Assembly: GCF_002954665.1 (NCBI RefSeq)
Contig: NZ_MSCM01000002.1
Location: forward strand, 468,767-532,766
Source: Polaribacter glomeratus
GTDB lineage: Bacteria > Bacteroidota > Bacteroidia > Flavobacteriales > Flavobacteriaceae
Length of the DNA stretch: 64,000 nt
Direction of reading: 5' to 3'
Positions 10,268 through 18,516 of this stretch are shown piece after piece. Position numbers and translations under genes: made by a program. Under the pieces are notes generated by a model that did no database searches, was not told where the DNA came from, and saw nothing but the letters and a program-made list of their open reading frames with translations. Position 1 is the stretch's first letter; the number at the start of each line of letters is the position of its first letter.

Positions 10268-10431
10268 ATTTACATTAAAAGTAAAACGTTACAAGTATCA
10301 AAAAAAAAGAACTTAAAGACTTATATAGAAACAAAGAAATTTGTTCTTGATGTTAAAAAATAGTGTTTAAAATTCTAATTTTAAATATTAAAACCTAATT
10401 GATAAAAGACTTGACCCTTTTTACCACTGTT

Positions 10432-10451
10432 TTATTAGTGTATGCTAATAA
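10432..10451 (+). promoter_or_regulatory. Perfect 7+6+7 dyad upstream of the GH88 gene
   Basis: TTATTAG and CTAATAA flank a 6-base spacer. A CATATTTG, one mismatch from the Bacteroidetes -7 element TAnnTTTG, follows at 10453-10460, just before the chosen start at 10471. The dyad could be an operator, but the AT-rich context makes chance occurrence possible. Confidence 0.3.
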
Positions 10452-10470
10452 CATATTTGACCTAAAAATT

Positions 10471-11652
10471 ATGACTCAAAAATTAATCTACTACTTACTA
10501 ATCCTTTTTTCTTTTAGCTTTTTCTTATCTTGTAATAAGCAAGAAAAAACATACGACGCTAAAAGTAATTTAGAAAGTAGATATACTAAGCTTTTAAATT
10601 ACAAACCAGATTCTTTGGGTTTTCCAAGAAGCTTTTCAATACTTAAAAAAGAAATAAACAAAGTCCCTTCAAAAGACTGGACTAGCGGTTTTTACGCAGG
10701 AAATCTTTGGCAGATTTACGAATTAACAAACAACCCAGATTATAAAGAATTAGCAAAAAAATGGACTGCTTTTATCGAAAAAGAAAAGTATAATGATAAA
10801 ACACATGACATGGGTTTTAAAGTCTTTTCTAGCTTTGGCCAAGGTTTAAAACAAGACCAAAATAATCAAGAGTATAAAGATATTATTGTTAAAAGCGCAC
10901 AAACGTTAAGTTCTCGCTATAACGATACTGTGGGTAGCATTCGTTCTTGGGATTTTAACAAAAAAAAATGGAGTTTTCCTGTAATCATAGATAATATGAT
11001 GAATTTAGAATTGCTTTTTGAAGCTACAAAAATTTCTGAAGACAGTTTGTTTCATAAAATTGCAGTAAAACACGCAAATACTACCTTAAAAAACCATTTT
11101 AGAAAAGACAATAGCTGCTTTCATGTACTAGATTACAATCCAGAAAACGGTGCAATTAGAATGAAAGTTACACACCAAGGTTTTAGTGACGACTCTGCGT
11201 GGTCTCGTGGACAAAGTTGGGCAATTTATGGCTTTACAATGGCTTACAGATATACAAAAGATGAAAAATATTTAAACCAAGCAAAAGCTACTGCTGCGTT
11301 CTTCTTAAATCATAAAAACTTACCAGAAGATGGTATCCCGTATTGGGATTTTGATGCTCCAAATATTCCTAATGAACCAAGAGACGTTTCTGCTGGGGCA
11401 ATTGTAGCTTCTGCTTTAATAGAACTTTACACATACACAAAAGATGAAACTTATATTAATTACAGTAAAAAATTTCTAAAAAACGTACAAACATCTAATT
11501 ACATTTTATCTTCGGATATAGAAGCACCTTTTATACTAAATCACAGTTCTGGAGATTGGTCTAAAAGATCAGAAATGGACGAACCAATCGTATATGGAGA
11601 TTACTATTTTTTAGAAACTTTAATTCGTTTAAAAAGTCAAGAAAAAAAATAG
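10471..11652 (+). CDS. GH88 unsaturated glucuronyl hydrolase, lipoprotein
   Basis: 393 residues. The start at 10471 is preferred over an upstream in-frame TTG (10399), because it gives a clean lipoprotein signal with the lipobox FFLSC (Cys21). The (alpha/alpha)6-barrel family hydrolyses the unsaturated uronic acid left at the non-reducing end of oligosaccharides by polysaccharide lyases. The two catalytic aspartates expected for GH88 are visible: Asp113 in THDMGF and Asp174 in VIIDNMMNLELL. Their spacing of 61 residues equals that recalled for the Bacillus enzyme. Conserved WSRGQSWAIYGF and RDVSAGAI also fit. It starts 277 bases after susD and is directly followed by the broken GH2 gene one base downstream. 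No lyase that would make its substrate is nearby. Confidence 0.92.
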   Translation: MTQKLIYYLLILFSFSFFLSCNKQEKTYDAKSNLESRYTKLLNYKPDSLGFPRSFSILKKEINKVPSKDWTSGFYAGNLWQIYELTNNPDYKELAKKWTAFIEKEKYNDKTHDMGFKVFSSFGQGLKQDQNNQEYKDIIVKSAQTLSSRYNDTVGSIRSWDFNKKKWSFPVIIDNMMNLELLFEATKISEDSLFHKIAVKHANTTLKNHFRKDNSCFHVLDYNPENGAIRMKVTHQGFSDDSAWSRGQSWAIYGFTMAYRYTKDEKYLNQAKATAAFFLNHKNLPEDGIPYWDFDAPNIPNEPRDVSAGAIVASALIELYTYTKDETYINYSKKFLKNVQTSNYILSSDIEAPFILNHSSGDWSKRSEMDEPIVYGDYYFLETLIRLKSQEKK

Positions 11653-11653
11653 C

Positions 11654-14076
11654 ATGAAATTTACACGTTTAAATCAATCAACTCTATCAAACTTTATGCT
11701 TTTTTTTAGTTTGATTTTTTTCTTCTTTTCCTGCAATTCTAATTTGGAATCTTCATCGACTATAGAACGAACAAAAACAAACATTAACCAAAATTGGTGG
11801 TATTTAGAAAATGATACAGAAAGTATTTCTGATGCACTAAGTGCACAAAATTGGCAAACAATAAATTTACCTCATTCTTGGAATAGTTTAGATGCAACAG
11901 ATTTAGAACCAGGATATAGAAGAAGCGGCAGCTGGTATAAAAAAACAATTGATGTTTCTCTAAATTCAAATACTATTTACGAACTGTATTTTGAAGGTGT
12001 AAATATTACCTCAGAAATTTATGTAAACAACACTAAAGTTGGCACTCATATTGGCGGTTATATTGGTTTTACAATTGATATTTCTAAAGCTCTTAAAACG
12101 GGACAAAACGAAATTATTGTAAGAGTAGATAATAGTTACGATCCAGAAATTATTCCATCACAAAAATCTGACTTTTTTATTTATGGCGGAATCACAAGAG
12201 ATGTTTGGTTGCAAACGATACCTAAAACACACTTAGCAAATCTAAAATATACAACACCAAACGTATCCGAAGAAAATGCAACTTTAAAAGGAACTGTTGC
12301 TGTTATTAACGGACATAAAACATCTAAAGTAAAAGTAATTTTAAAAGATACTGAAAACAAAATAGTTTTTCTGTTGATAATGGTTTGGCTAAAATCAGTT
12401 TTAAAAACATTAAAGACCCAAAATTGTGGGACACAGAAAACCCTAATTTATATACTATTGAAGTTTCTTTGGTTGACGAAAATAATACTGAAAATGATAA
12501 AATATCTGATCGAGTTGGTTTTAGATGGTTTGAATTTAAAAAGCATGGCGCTTTCTTTTTAAACGGAAAACGTTTGCTATTAAGAGGAACGCATAGGCAT
12601 GAAGAGCATGCTGGCGTTGGTGCTGCAATGAGTAATGAACAACACAGAGCAGATATGGAACTTATCAAAGAAATGGGAACTAATTTTGTGCGTTTGGCAC
12701 ATTATCCGCAAGATCCAGAAATTTACAAAGCCTGCGACGAATTAGGCATGTTGGTTTGGGACGAATTGCCTTGGTGCAGAGGTGGCGTTGGTACTGCTAA
12801 TTGGAAGCCAAATACCAAAAATATGTTGACAGAAATTATCAATCAAAATTACAACAGACCAAGTGTTATTATTTGGTCTTTGGGTAATGAAATGTATTGG
12901 TTACCAGATTTTGAGGACGGCGGAAATAAAGAAAAAATAACTGAATTTTTATCAGAAATTAATGATTTAGCGCACAAATTAGATCCAACGAGAAAAACGG
13001 CAATCAGAAAATATTATGAAGGCGCAGAGATTGTAGATGTTTTTTCGCCATCAATTTGGTCTGGTTGGTATTCTGGAAGTTACAAAAATTACGAAAAAGC
13101 AATTGATTTATATAAAAAAGAATACAAATCTTTTTTACATGCAGAATATGGTGGTTCTAGTCATTTAGGACGACATTCAGAAAACCCAATTACAGGCGAA
13201 GGTGAAATTCAAGCTGATGGTTGGGAAGAAGCAATTACACAAAATGACGTTGCAAATATTGCTCAAATTGGCGATTGGAGCGAAAATTATATTGTAGATT
13301 TATTTGATTGGCATTTAAGAATATCAGAAAACGATTCCACTTTTGTAGGCAATGTGCAATGGGCATTTAAAGATTTTGGAACACCGTTAAGACCGGAAAA
13401 TGCCATTCCGTATATGAATCAAAAAGGATTGGTAGACAGAGCAGGAAACAAAAAAGATGCATTTTATGTTTTTAAAAGTTACTGGAGCAAAGAACCCTTT
13501 ACCTACATAGAATCTCATACTTGGACAGAACGAGAAGGACCAAAAGGTTTGGCAAGAGATGTAAGTGTTTACAGCAATTGTAAGGAAGTTGAGCTGTCGT
13601 TAAACGGACAAAATTTAGGTTCAAAAAAGAGAGATTTAAAAGCATTTCCGGCTTCTGGTTTAAACTGGAATTTACAATTTAAAGAAGGTGAAAATGTTTT
13701 GGTTTCAACTAGTAAAACTTCGGATGGAAAAACAGTTTCTGACCAACTTATTATTAACTATAGATTTACTAAAAACAGCAAAGCGGAAGGTTTAAAACTG
13801 TCTTATAAAATTTTAGAAAACGGCAACTATTTAGTAACCGCAATTGCGCAAGATTCAAATGGTTTGCGTTGTTTAGATTATCAAAATAGGGTCTATTTTC
13901 AATGTTTATCTGGCGGCGAAACAATGAAAAACTTGGGAACACCAACAGGAAGTGAGTCTATAGAAATGGCAAACGGAAAAGCGTCTATAGAAGTAAAAAG
14001 AAACACAAAAAACAGGCCTTTAGAAATGATGGTTTTAAATCAAAGTTTTAAAGGAACTTATTTAACGATACAATAA
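11654..14076 (+). pseudogene. GH2 beta-galactosidase-like lipoprotein, split by a one-base deletion
   Basis: The first frame (from 11654) encodes a lipoprotein signal (FFFFSC), the sugar-binding jelly-roll domain (HSWNSLDA, RSGSWYKK) and part of the Ig-like domain. It loses homology at a T run (12366-12370). The next frame then continues with SVDNGLAKISFK and the TIM barrel to 14076. One extra T would join them into 807 residues, a normal GH2 length. Catalytic residues survive downstream: acid/base in SLGNE (about Glu413 of the joined protein) and nucleophile in HAEYGG (about Glu498). A TTG at 12385 could start the second part but would lack export signal and lectin-like domain. It is either a recent inactivation, an assembly error in a homopolymer, or slippage-expressed. 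Confidence 0.88.
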
Positions 14077-14100
14077 TATTATTTGATTATTTGTTTAATT

Positions 14101-14136
14101 AAAAGTCCTCATTATTTTTATAGTAATGGGGATTTT
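14101..14136. terminator. Bidirectional terminator between convergent genes
   Basis: Arms 14101-14114 and 14124-14136 form a 13-bp stem with one bulged G and one G-U pair around a 9-base loop. The ends are A4 and T4, so it can serve both the plus-strand GH2 gene (ends 14076) and the minus-strand DUF4202 gene (ends 14151). Confidence 0.7.
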
Positions 14137-14150
14137 ACTTATTGTAAAGC

Positions 14151-14735
14151 TTAAGAAATAGCTTGTTTTACCAAAGCAAAACTTTTATCAGAAAAAGAAA
14201 TTGTTAAAGCCGCATTGTGTCCTTTTTTAGACATTTTTACCCATGTTTTTTTTAGAATGTCGATTACTTTTTCGTCTGAGTGTTTTTCTGCAAACTCCTC
14301 AAAATAATCAGTTAAAAAAACCAAGCAAATCGTGTCTTCTAAAGTTTGAGATTCTCCGTTTTTTGTGAGAGATTTTTTTAGCATTATATGTTCAACTCTT
14401 TTGATAAATTGAGTATCGAAACCAACTTTTTGTAAAATTTCTGATGTAATACGCGCGTGCATTTTTTTTAAAGTTTCACGCCATTTTAGATACCCAACTT
14501 TATCCATTGCATATTCGTTTCTGGCAATTTTCCAACGACAAATATGTTGCGCTCTTGCTGCTATTTGAAGCGCTTTAGATGCGTTTGGCTCAAATTGTAA
14601 AAGTTTTTTGGTCATTCTTTGCGAGTACAATACTTCTTTAGATTGTTTTACGCCATCAATTATAATCGTGTTTATATCTTCTAAATTTTCCTGATCAATA
14701 AATAGCATTGCCTTTTCAAAACGTGTACTTTCCAT
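14151..14735 (-). CDS. DUF4202 family protein
   Basis: 194 residues matching the DUF4202 pattern: N-terminal FEKAMLFIDQEN, then QIAARAQHICRWKIAR and a WR..LKKMHA segment. The conserved His and Arg residues in AQHICRW resemble an HD-like all-alpha fold, but the activity is not established. No signal peptide is visible, so it should be cytoplasmic. It is monocistronic, divergent from the HupE-like gene at 14829. I recognise the family, not a function. Confidence 0.8.
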   Translation of the reverse strand: MESTRFEKAMLFIDQENLEDINTIIIDGVKQSKEVLYSQRMTKKLLQFEPNASKALQIAARAQHICRWKIARNEYAMDKVGYLKWRETLKKMHARITSEILQKVGFDTQFIKRVEHIMLKKSLTKNGESQTLEDTICLVFLTDYFEEFAEKHSDEKVIDILKKTWVKMSKKGHNAALTISFSDKSFALVKQAIS

Positions 14736-14773
14736 TATTTCATTTTTTTAGCACTAATGTACACGTTTCAAAA

Positions 14774-14804
14774 TTGTAATGTTTACTAGTTTTTAATATC
14801 TTTG
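14774..14804 (+). promoter_or_regulatory. Bacteroidetes sigma-A promoter of the HupE-like gene
   Basis: TTG at 14774-14776, a 20-base spacer, then TATCTTTG at 14797-14804. This is a full match to the Bacteroidetes -33/-7 consensus. The start codon at 14829 is 24 bases downstream. The -7 box overlaps an upstream TTG that would otherwise extend the gene, which argues for the ATG at 14829. Confidence 0.7.
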
Positions 14805-14828
14805 ACAACTTCTAAATTAAGATTTTAT

Positions 14829-15410
14829 ATGGACGATTTTATGCTGTATTTTAAAATGGGTTTACATCATGTGTTAGATTTTTCTGCCATTGACCACATT
14901 TTATTTCTAATCGTTTTAGCGGTTGTTTTTTCTTTTAAACAATGGAAAAAAGTTTTATGGTTAGTAACCTTATTTACGCTAGGGCACTCGTTTTCATTGG
15001 CTTTAGCTGCTTTTGGGGTTTTGGAAATCAGCGTAGATTTAATAGAATTTTTAATTCCGTTGACCATTTTTATTACAGGCGTAATTAATCTTTTTACCGC
15101 GAAAAAAACATCCAAAGGAAAAGAAAATATCAACTTACTTTTTGCCTTATTTTTTGGATTAATTCATGGTTTAGGCTTTTCTAATTACTTTAAAATGATG
15201 ATTGGTCAAGAAGAAGATAAAGTTTTACCGTTGCTTGAGTTTGCCTTAGGAATTGAAGCTGCACAAATAATTATAGTGCTCGCAATTTTAAGTCTAGGTT
15301 TCTTCTTTCTAAATGTATTTAATGTAAATAGAAGAGATTGGATTTTAGTTTTTTCATCCATAGTTATTGGTTTCTCTATACAAATGATGATGGATAGAGT
15401 TTTTTGGTAA
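14829..15410 (+). CDS. HupE/UreJ-like membrane protein
   Basis: 193 residues and about six membrane helices. It has the family signature near the N-terminus (GLHHVLDFSAIDHILFL) and a second histidine helix (FALFFGLIHGLGFS). HupE/UreJ proteins are linked to nickel or cobalt transport for hydrogenase and urease, but this Bacteroidota subgroup occurs without either enzyme and its substrate is unknown. No hydrogenase or urease gene is in the window. Start chosen at ATG 14829 because a consensus promoter ends at 14804. Confidence 0.8.
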   Translation: MDDFMLYFKMGLHHVLDFSAIDHILFLIVLAVVFSFKQWKKVLWLVTLFTLGHSFSLALAAFGVLEISVDLIEFLIPLTIFITGVINLFTAKKTSKGKENINLLFALFFGLIHGLGFSNYFKMMIGQEEDKVLPLLEFALGIEAAQIIIVLAILSLGFFFLNVFNVNRRDWILVFSSIVIGFSIQMMMDRVFW

Positions 15411-15465
15411 TATATTTGTCTATTAATTAACATCCTAATTCTACAAATCTTTATACTTTCGTTTT

Positions 15466-15891
15466 ATGACAGAAAAAAAGCAACTAAAATACGATAAAGC
15501 GTATTTAAAAATGGCTTTAGAATGGGGTAAATTATCTCATTGTAAACGCAAACAAGTTGGCGCTTTAATTGTAAAAGATAGAATGATTATTTCTGATGGT
15601 TTCAACGGAACACCCACTGGTTTTGATAATTGTTGTGAAGATGAAGAAGGAGTAACAAAATGGGAGGTTTTACATGCAGAAGCTAACGCAATTTTAAAAG
15701 TTGCATCTTCTACACAATCTGCTAAAAATGCCACTTTATACATTACATTATCACCATGTACACAATGCAGTAAATTAATACACCAAGCGGGAATAAAGCG
15801 TGTTGTGTACGCAAAAGCTTATAGAGATGATGCCGGTTTAGATTTTTTAGAAAAAGCTGGAGTAGAAATTAAACATTTACCTTATGAATAA
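15466..15891 (+). CDS. Deoxycytidylate (dCMP) deaminase family protein
   Basis: 141 residues forming one zinc-dependent cytidine deaminase-like domain. The zinc and catalytic motifs HAEANAIL and SPCTQCSKL are intact, and FNGTPTGFDNC with CEDEEG is typical of dCMP deaminases (ComEB-like). It would convert dCMP to dUMP for thymidylate synthesis in the cytoplasm. The stop overlaps the next start by 8 bases, so it is translationally coupled to the S41 protease. This gene pair is common in flavobacteria, from memory. Confidence 0.92.
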   Translation: MTEKKQLKYDKAYLKMALEWGKLSHCKRKQVGALIVKDRMIISDGFNGTPTGFDNCCEDEEGVTKWEVLHAEANAILKVASSTQSAKNATLYITLSPCTQCSKLIHQAGIKRVVYAKAYRDDAGLDFLEKAGVEIKHLPYE

Positions 15892-17455
15892 AAATAGTTT
15901 GCCAATATATTTTTCAATTGCTATTGTTATTGGTATTTTAATTGGCGTTTTTTTTGGCGGAAATTCAAATGATTTATTTTCCTTTTCTAAAACACCATCC
16001 AAAGAATTAAAAATTAAAAAACTTATTAATTTTATTGAACAAGATTACGTAGATAAAGTAGATACAGATAGCTTGTTAGACGGTGCAATAACTCAAATGC
16101 TGGGCGAATTAGATCCACATTCTGTGTATATTCCTAAAGAAGATTTGCAAGAAGTTACAGAAAGTATGCAAGGTAATTTTGTAGGAATCGGCATTCAATT
16201 TAGAATGATTAAAGATTCTATTACTGTTATTCAAACTATAAGAGGCGGCCCAAGTATTAAAGCAGGTATTAAAGCGGGTGACCGAATTTTAATGGCAAAT
16301 ACTGATACTTTATACGGTAAAAATATTAAAAGTGATAATATTCCCAAGTATTTAAAAGGAAAACCAGAAACCAAAGTATCACTTCAAATTTATAGAAAAA
16401 GCACTAATTCTTTATTTAAAGTAAATGTTACTCGCGGTAAAGTAAATATTAAGAGTGTAGATTTAGCCTATATGATGACCGATTCTATTGGCTATATTAA
16501 GCTAGATCGTTTTGCAAGAAATACATTTGTAGAATTTAAATCTGCAATGAATTCGTTAATTAAACAAGGAATGAAAGCCTTGGTATTAGATTTACGAGGA
16601 AATGGTGGCGGCTACATAGACATTGCCAACAGAATTATTGATGAATTTTTAGAAGACAACAAACTCATGGTTTTTACAAAAAATAATAAAGACGAAATAG
16701 AAGAGTTTTTTGCTACAGAAATTGGCTCTTTTGAAAAAGGTGGTTTGTATGTTTTAATTGATGAAAACTCTGCATCTGCATCCGAAATTGTTGCAGGCGC
16801 TTTGCAAGACAATGATAAAGGAACCATTATTGGAAGACGCTCTTTTGGTAAAGGTTTAGTGCAAATAGAAATGGATCTAGGAGATGGTTCTGCAGTTCGT
16901 TTAACAACGGCAAGATATTACACTCCTACTGGGCGTTCTATTCAAAAACCATATACAAACGGCGAAAAAAGAAACTATTACAAAGACTATCAAAAAAGAA
17001 TTACAAGCGGAGAATTGTTAAGCAGAGACAGTATAAAAGTAGTAGATTCTTTGCTATATAAAACGCCAAAAGGAAAAATAGTATATGGTGGCGGAGGCAT
17101 TATTCCTGATATTTTTGTTGCTATTGATACCACCGCTTACCTATCTAATTTCTATTTTAATTCGATAAATAATTTTGCTTTTGAGTACGTAGACAATAAT
17201 CGAAAAAAATTATCTAAATGGAATGTAAATAGCTTTATTACTGATTTTGATAAAGATAATACTGTTTTAAATAGCTATTTAACAAACATAAAAAAATGGG
17301 CAAATCTATCTACTGAATCAAAAGAAAGTATTAAAAAATATTTAAAAGCATCAATTGCAAGTGCCCTTTTTGGTGATATTGGCTTTTATAAAATTATACA
17401 TGAAGATGATAAAATGCTGCAAAAGGTTTTAGAGTTGGAAAGTAAAAAGGAATAG
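15884..17455 (+). CDS. S41 C-terminal processing peptidase with PDZ domain
   Basis: 523 residues. An N-terminal membrane anchor (about 7-27) is followed by a PDZ domain (about 85-170, GIGIQFRMI and GGPSIKAGIKAGDRIL). The S41 peptidase core has the Ser in ENSASASE and the general-base Lys in RSFGKGLVQ. A C-terminal helical extension runs to the end. It should be a periplasmic serine protease processing envelope or secreted proteins. It overlaps the deaminase gene by 8 bases and precedes the LpxH-like gene by 15 bases, suggesting an operon of three. Confidence 0.95.
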   Translation: MNKNSLPIYFSIAIVIGILIGVFFGGNSNDLFSFSKTPSKELKIKKLINFIEQDYVDKVDTDSLLDGAITQMLGELDPHSVYIPKEDLQEVTESMQGNFVGIGIQFRMIKDSITVIQTIRGGPSIKAGIKAGDRILMANTDTLYGKNIKSDNIPKYLKGKPETKVSLQIYRKSTNSLFKVNVTRGKVNIKSVDLAYMMTDSIGYIKLDRFARNTFVEFKSAMNSLIKQGMKALVLDLRGNGGGYIDIANRIIDEFLEDNKLMVFTKNNKDEIEEFFATEIGSFEKGGLYVLIDENSASASEIVAGALQDNDKGTIIGRRSFGKGLVQIEMDLGDGSAVRLTTARYYTPTGRSIQKPYTNGEKRNYYKDYQKRITSGELLSRDSIKVVDSLLYKTPKGKIVYGGGGIIPDIFVAIDTTAYLSNFYFNSINNFAFEYVDNNRKKLSKWNVNSFITDFDKDNTVLNSYLTNIKKWANLSTESKESIKKYLKASIASALFGDIGFYKIIHEDDKMLQKVLELESKKE

Positions 17456-17470
17456 CTTTTCTTTGCAATA

Positions 17471-18238
17471 ATGATTTCAATAACTACATCAGAAAATAAA
17501 AAAGTATATTTTGCTTCAGATCAACATCTTGGAGCACCAACTGCAGCAGCAAGTTTTCCAAGAGAAAAAAAGTTTGTTGCTTGGTTAGACGAAGTTAAAA
17601 AAGACGCAGAAGCCATTTTTTTATTGGGCGATTTGTTTGATTTTTGGTTCGAATATGAAACAGTTGTTCCTAAAGGGTTTGTGCGTGTTTTAGGCAAATT
17701 AGCAGAAATTAAAGATTCCGGAATCCCTATTTATTTCTTTGTTGGAAATCACGATTTATGGATGAATGATTATTTTGAAAAAGAACTAAACATTCCTGTA
17801 TATCATAAACCACAAGAATTTTTAATCAACAATAAAAAGTTTTTAATTGGTCATGGAGATGGTTTAGGCCCTGGAGACAAAGGCTTTAAACGCATGAAAA
17901 AAGTATTTACTTTTCCTTTATTTAAATGGATGTTTAAATGGCTTCATCCAGATTTGGGCGTAAAACTAGGGCAATATATGTCTGTTAAAAACAAACTGAT
18001 TTCTGGTGATGAAGATGCAACGTTTTTAGGCGAAGAAAATGAGTGGCTCGTTTTATATTGCAAACAGAAACTCACAGAAAAACACTACGACTATTTTGTG
18101 TTTGGCCATAGACACTTACCTCTAGAAATAGCACTTCAAAAAAATAGCAAATACGTAAACCTTGGCGATTGGATTCGCTATTTTACATATGGAGAACTTA
18201 CTAAAGGTGAATTAATTTTAAGAGAATTTAAAGATTAG
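17471..18238 (+). CDS. lpxH: UDP-2,3-diacylglucosamine diphosphatase (LpxH-type)
   Basis: 255 residues with calcineurin-like metallophosphoesterase motifs in order: SDQHLG, LLGDLFDFWFEY, VGNHDLWM, IGHGDGLGPGD and VFGHRHLP. This arrangement is that of LpxH, which hydrolyses UDP-2,3-diacyl-glucosamine to lipid X in lipid A synthesis at the inner membrane. LpxH family members in Bacteroidota are usually annotated this way. The gene is the third of the deaminase-protease operon and ends just before a shared terminator region. The symbol rests on motif order, not on a tested function. Confidence 0.88.
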   Translation: MISITTSENKKVYFASDQHLGAPTAAASFPREKKFVAWLDEVKKDAEAIFLLGDLFDFWFEYETVVPKGFVRVLGKLAEIKDSGIPIYFFVGNHDLWMNDYFEKELNIPVYHKPQEFLINNKKFLIGHGDGLGPGDKGFKRMKKVFTFPLFKWMFKWLHPDLGVKLGQYMSVKNKLISGDEDATFLGEENEWLVLYCKQKLTEKHYDYFVFGHRHLPLEIALQKNSKYVNLGDWIRYFTYGELTKGELILREFKD

Positions 18239-18388
18239 TTCATAATATCAACAATAAATTTCTTAATACTTTCTGCACCTATCATTATGCTTGGTGCATT
18301 TTTTAGTGATCCTAGAATAGAAAGATAAACTAGGAAAAGGAGATAGCTCAAAACCAAAATGATTAATAGTTACACCTCGGTTTATAAA
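18235..18388 (-). pseudogene. Possible decayed coding remnant
   Basis: On the minus strand two adjacent frames read like one protein. The first contains INHFGFELSPFPSLSFYS. After a one-base shift near 18313-18325 the second reads GSLKNAPSIMIGAESI and runs to a stop at 18235-18237. About 50 residues of a C-terminus would result. There is no start and I do not recognise the family. It overlaps the 3' end of the LpxH gene by four bases. It may equally be chance. Confidence 0.25.
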
Positions 18389-18471
18389 TTATTTTACTTT
18401 TTCATTTTTTAGCAATGTTTACTACTATTTTAAAAATAAAGTATGTTGATGAATCTAAAGTATAGGCAATA

Positions 18472-18498
18472 AAAAAGGCGGCAAATTGCCGCCTTTTT
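18472..18498. terminator. Strong bidirectional terminator
   Basis: GGCGGCAA and TTGCCGCC (18477-18493) form a GC-rich stem flanked by A6 on the left and T5 on the right. It ends the minus-strand receptor whose stop is at 18517, and can also stop plus-strand transcription from the LpxH gene. Confidence 0.9.
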
Positions 18499-18516
18499 AT
18501 GATATAATAAATTGGT

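Noticed and set aside
10399..10470. Longer GH88 reading from a TTG start
   Set aside because: It places unrelated residues before a complete lipoprotein signal at 10471, and overlaps a dyad and promoter-like element.
12385..14076. C-terminal half of the GH2 protein as an independent gene
   Set aside because: The only start is a TTG within continuing homology, and the half lacks the signal and sugar-binding domain.
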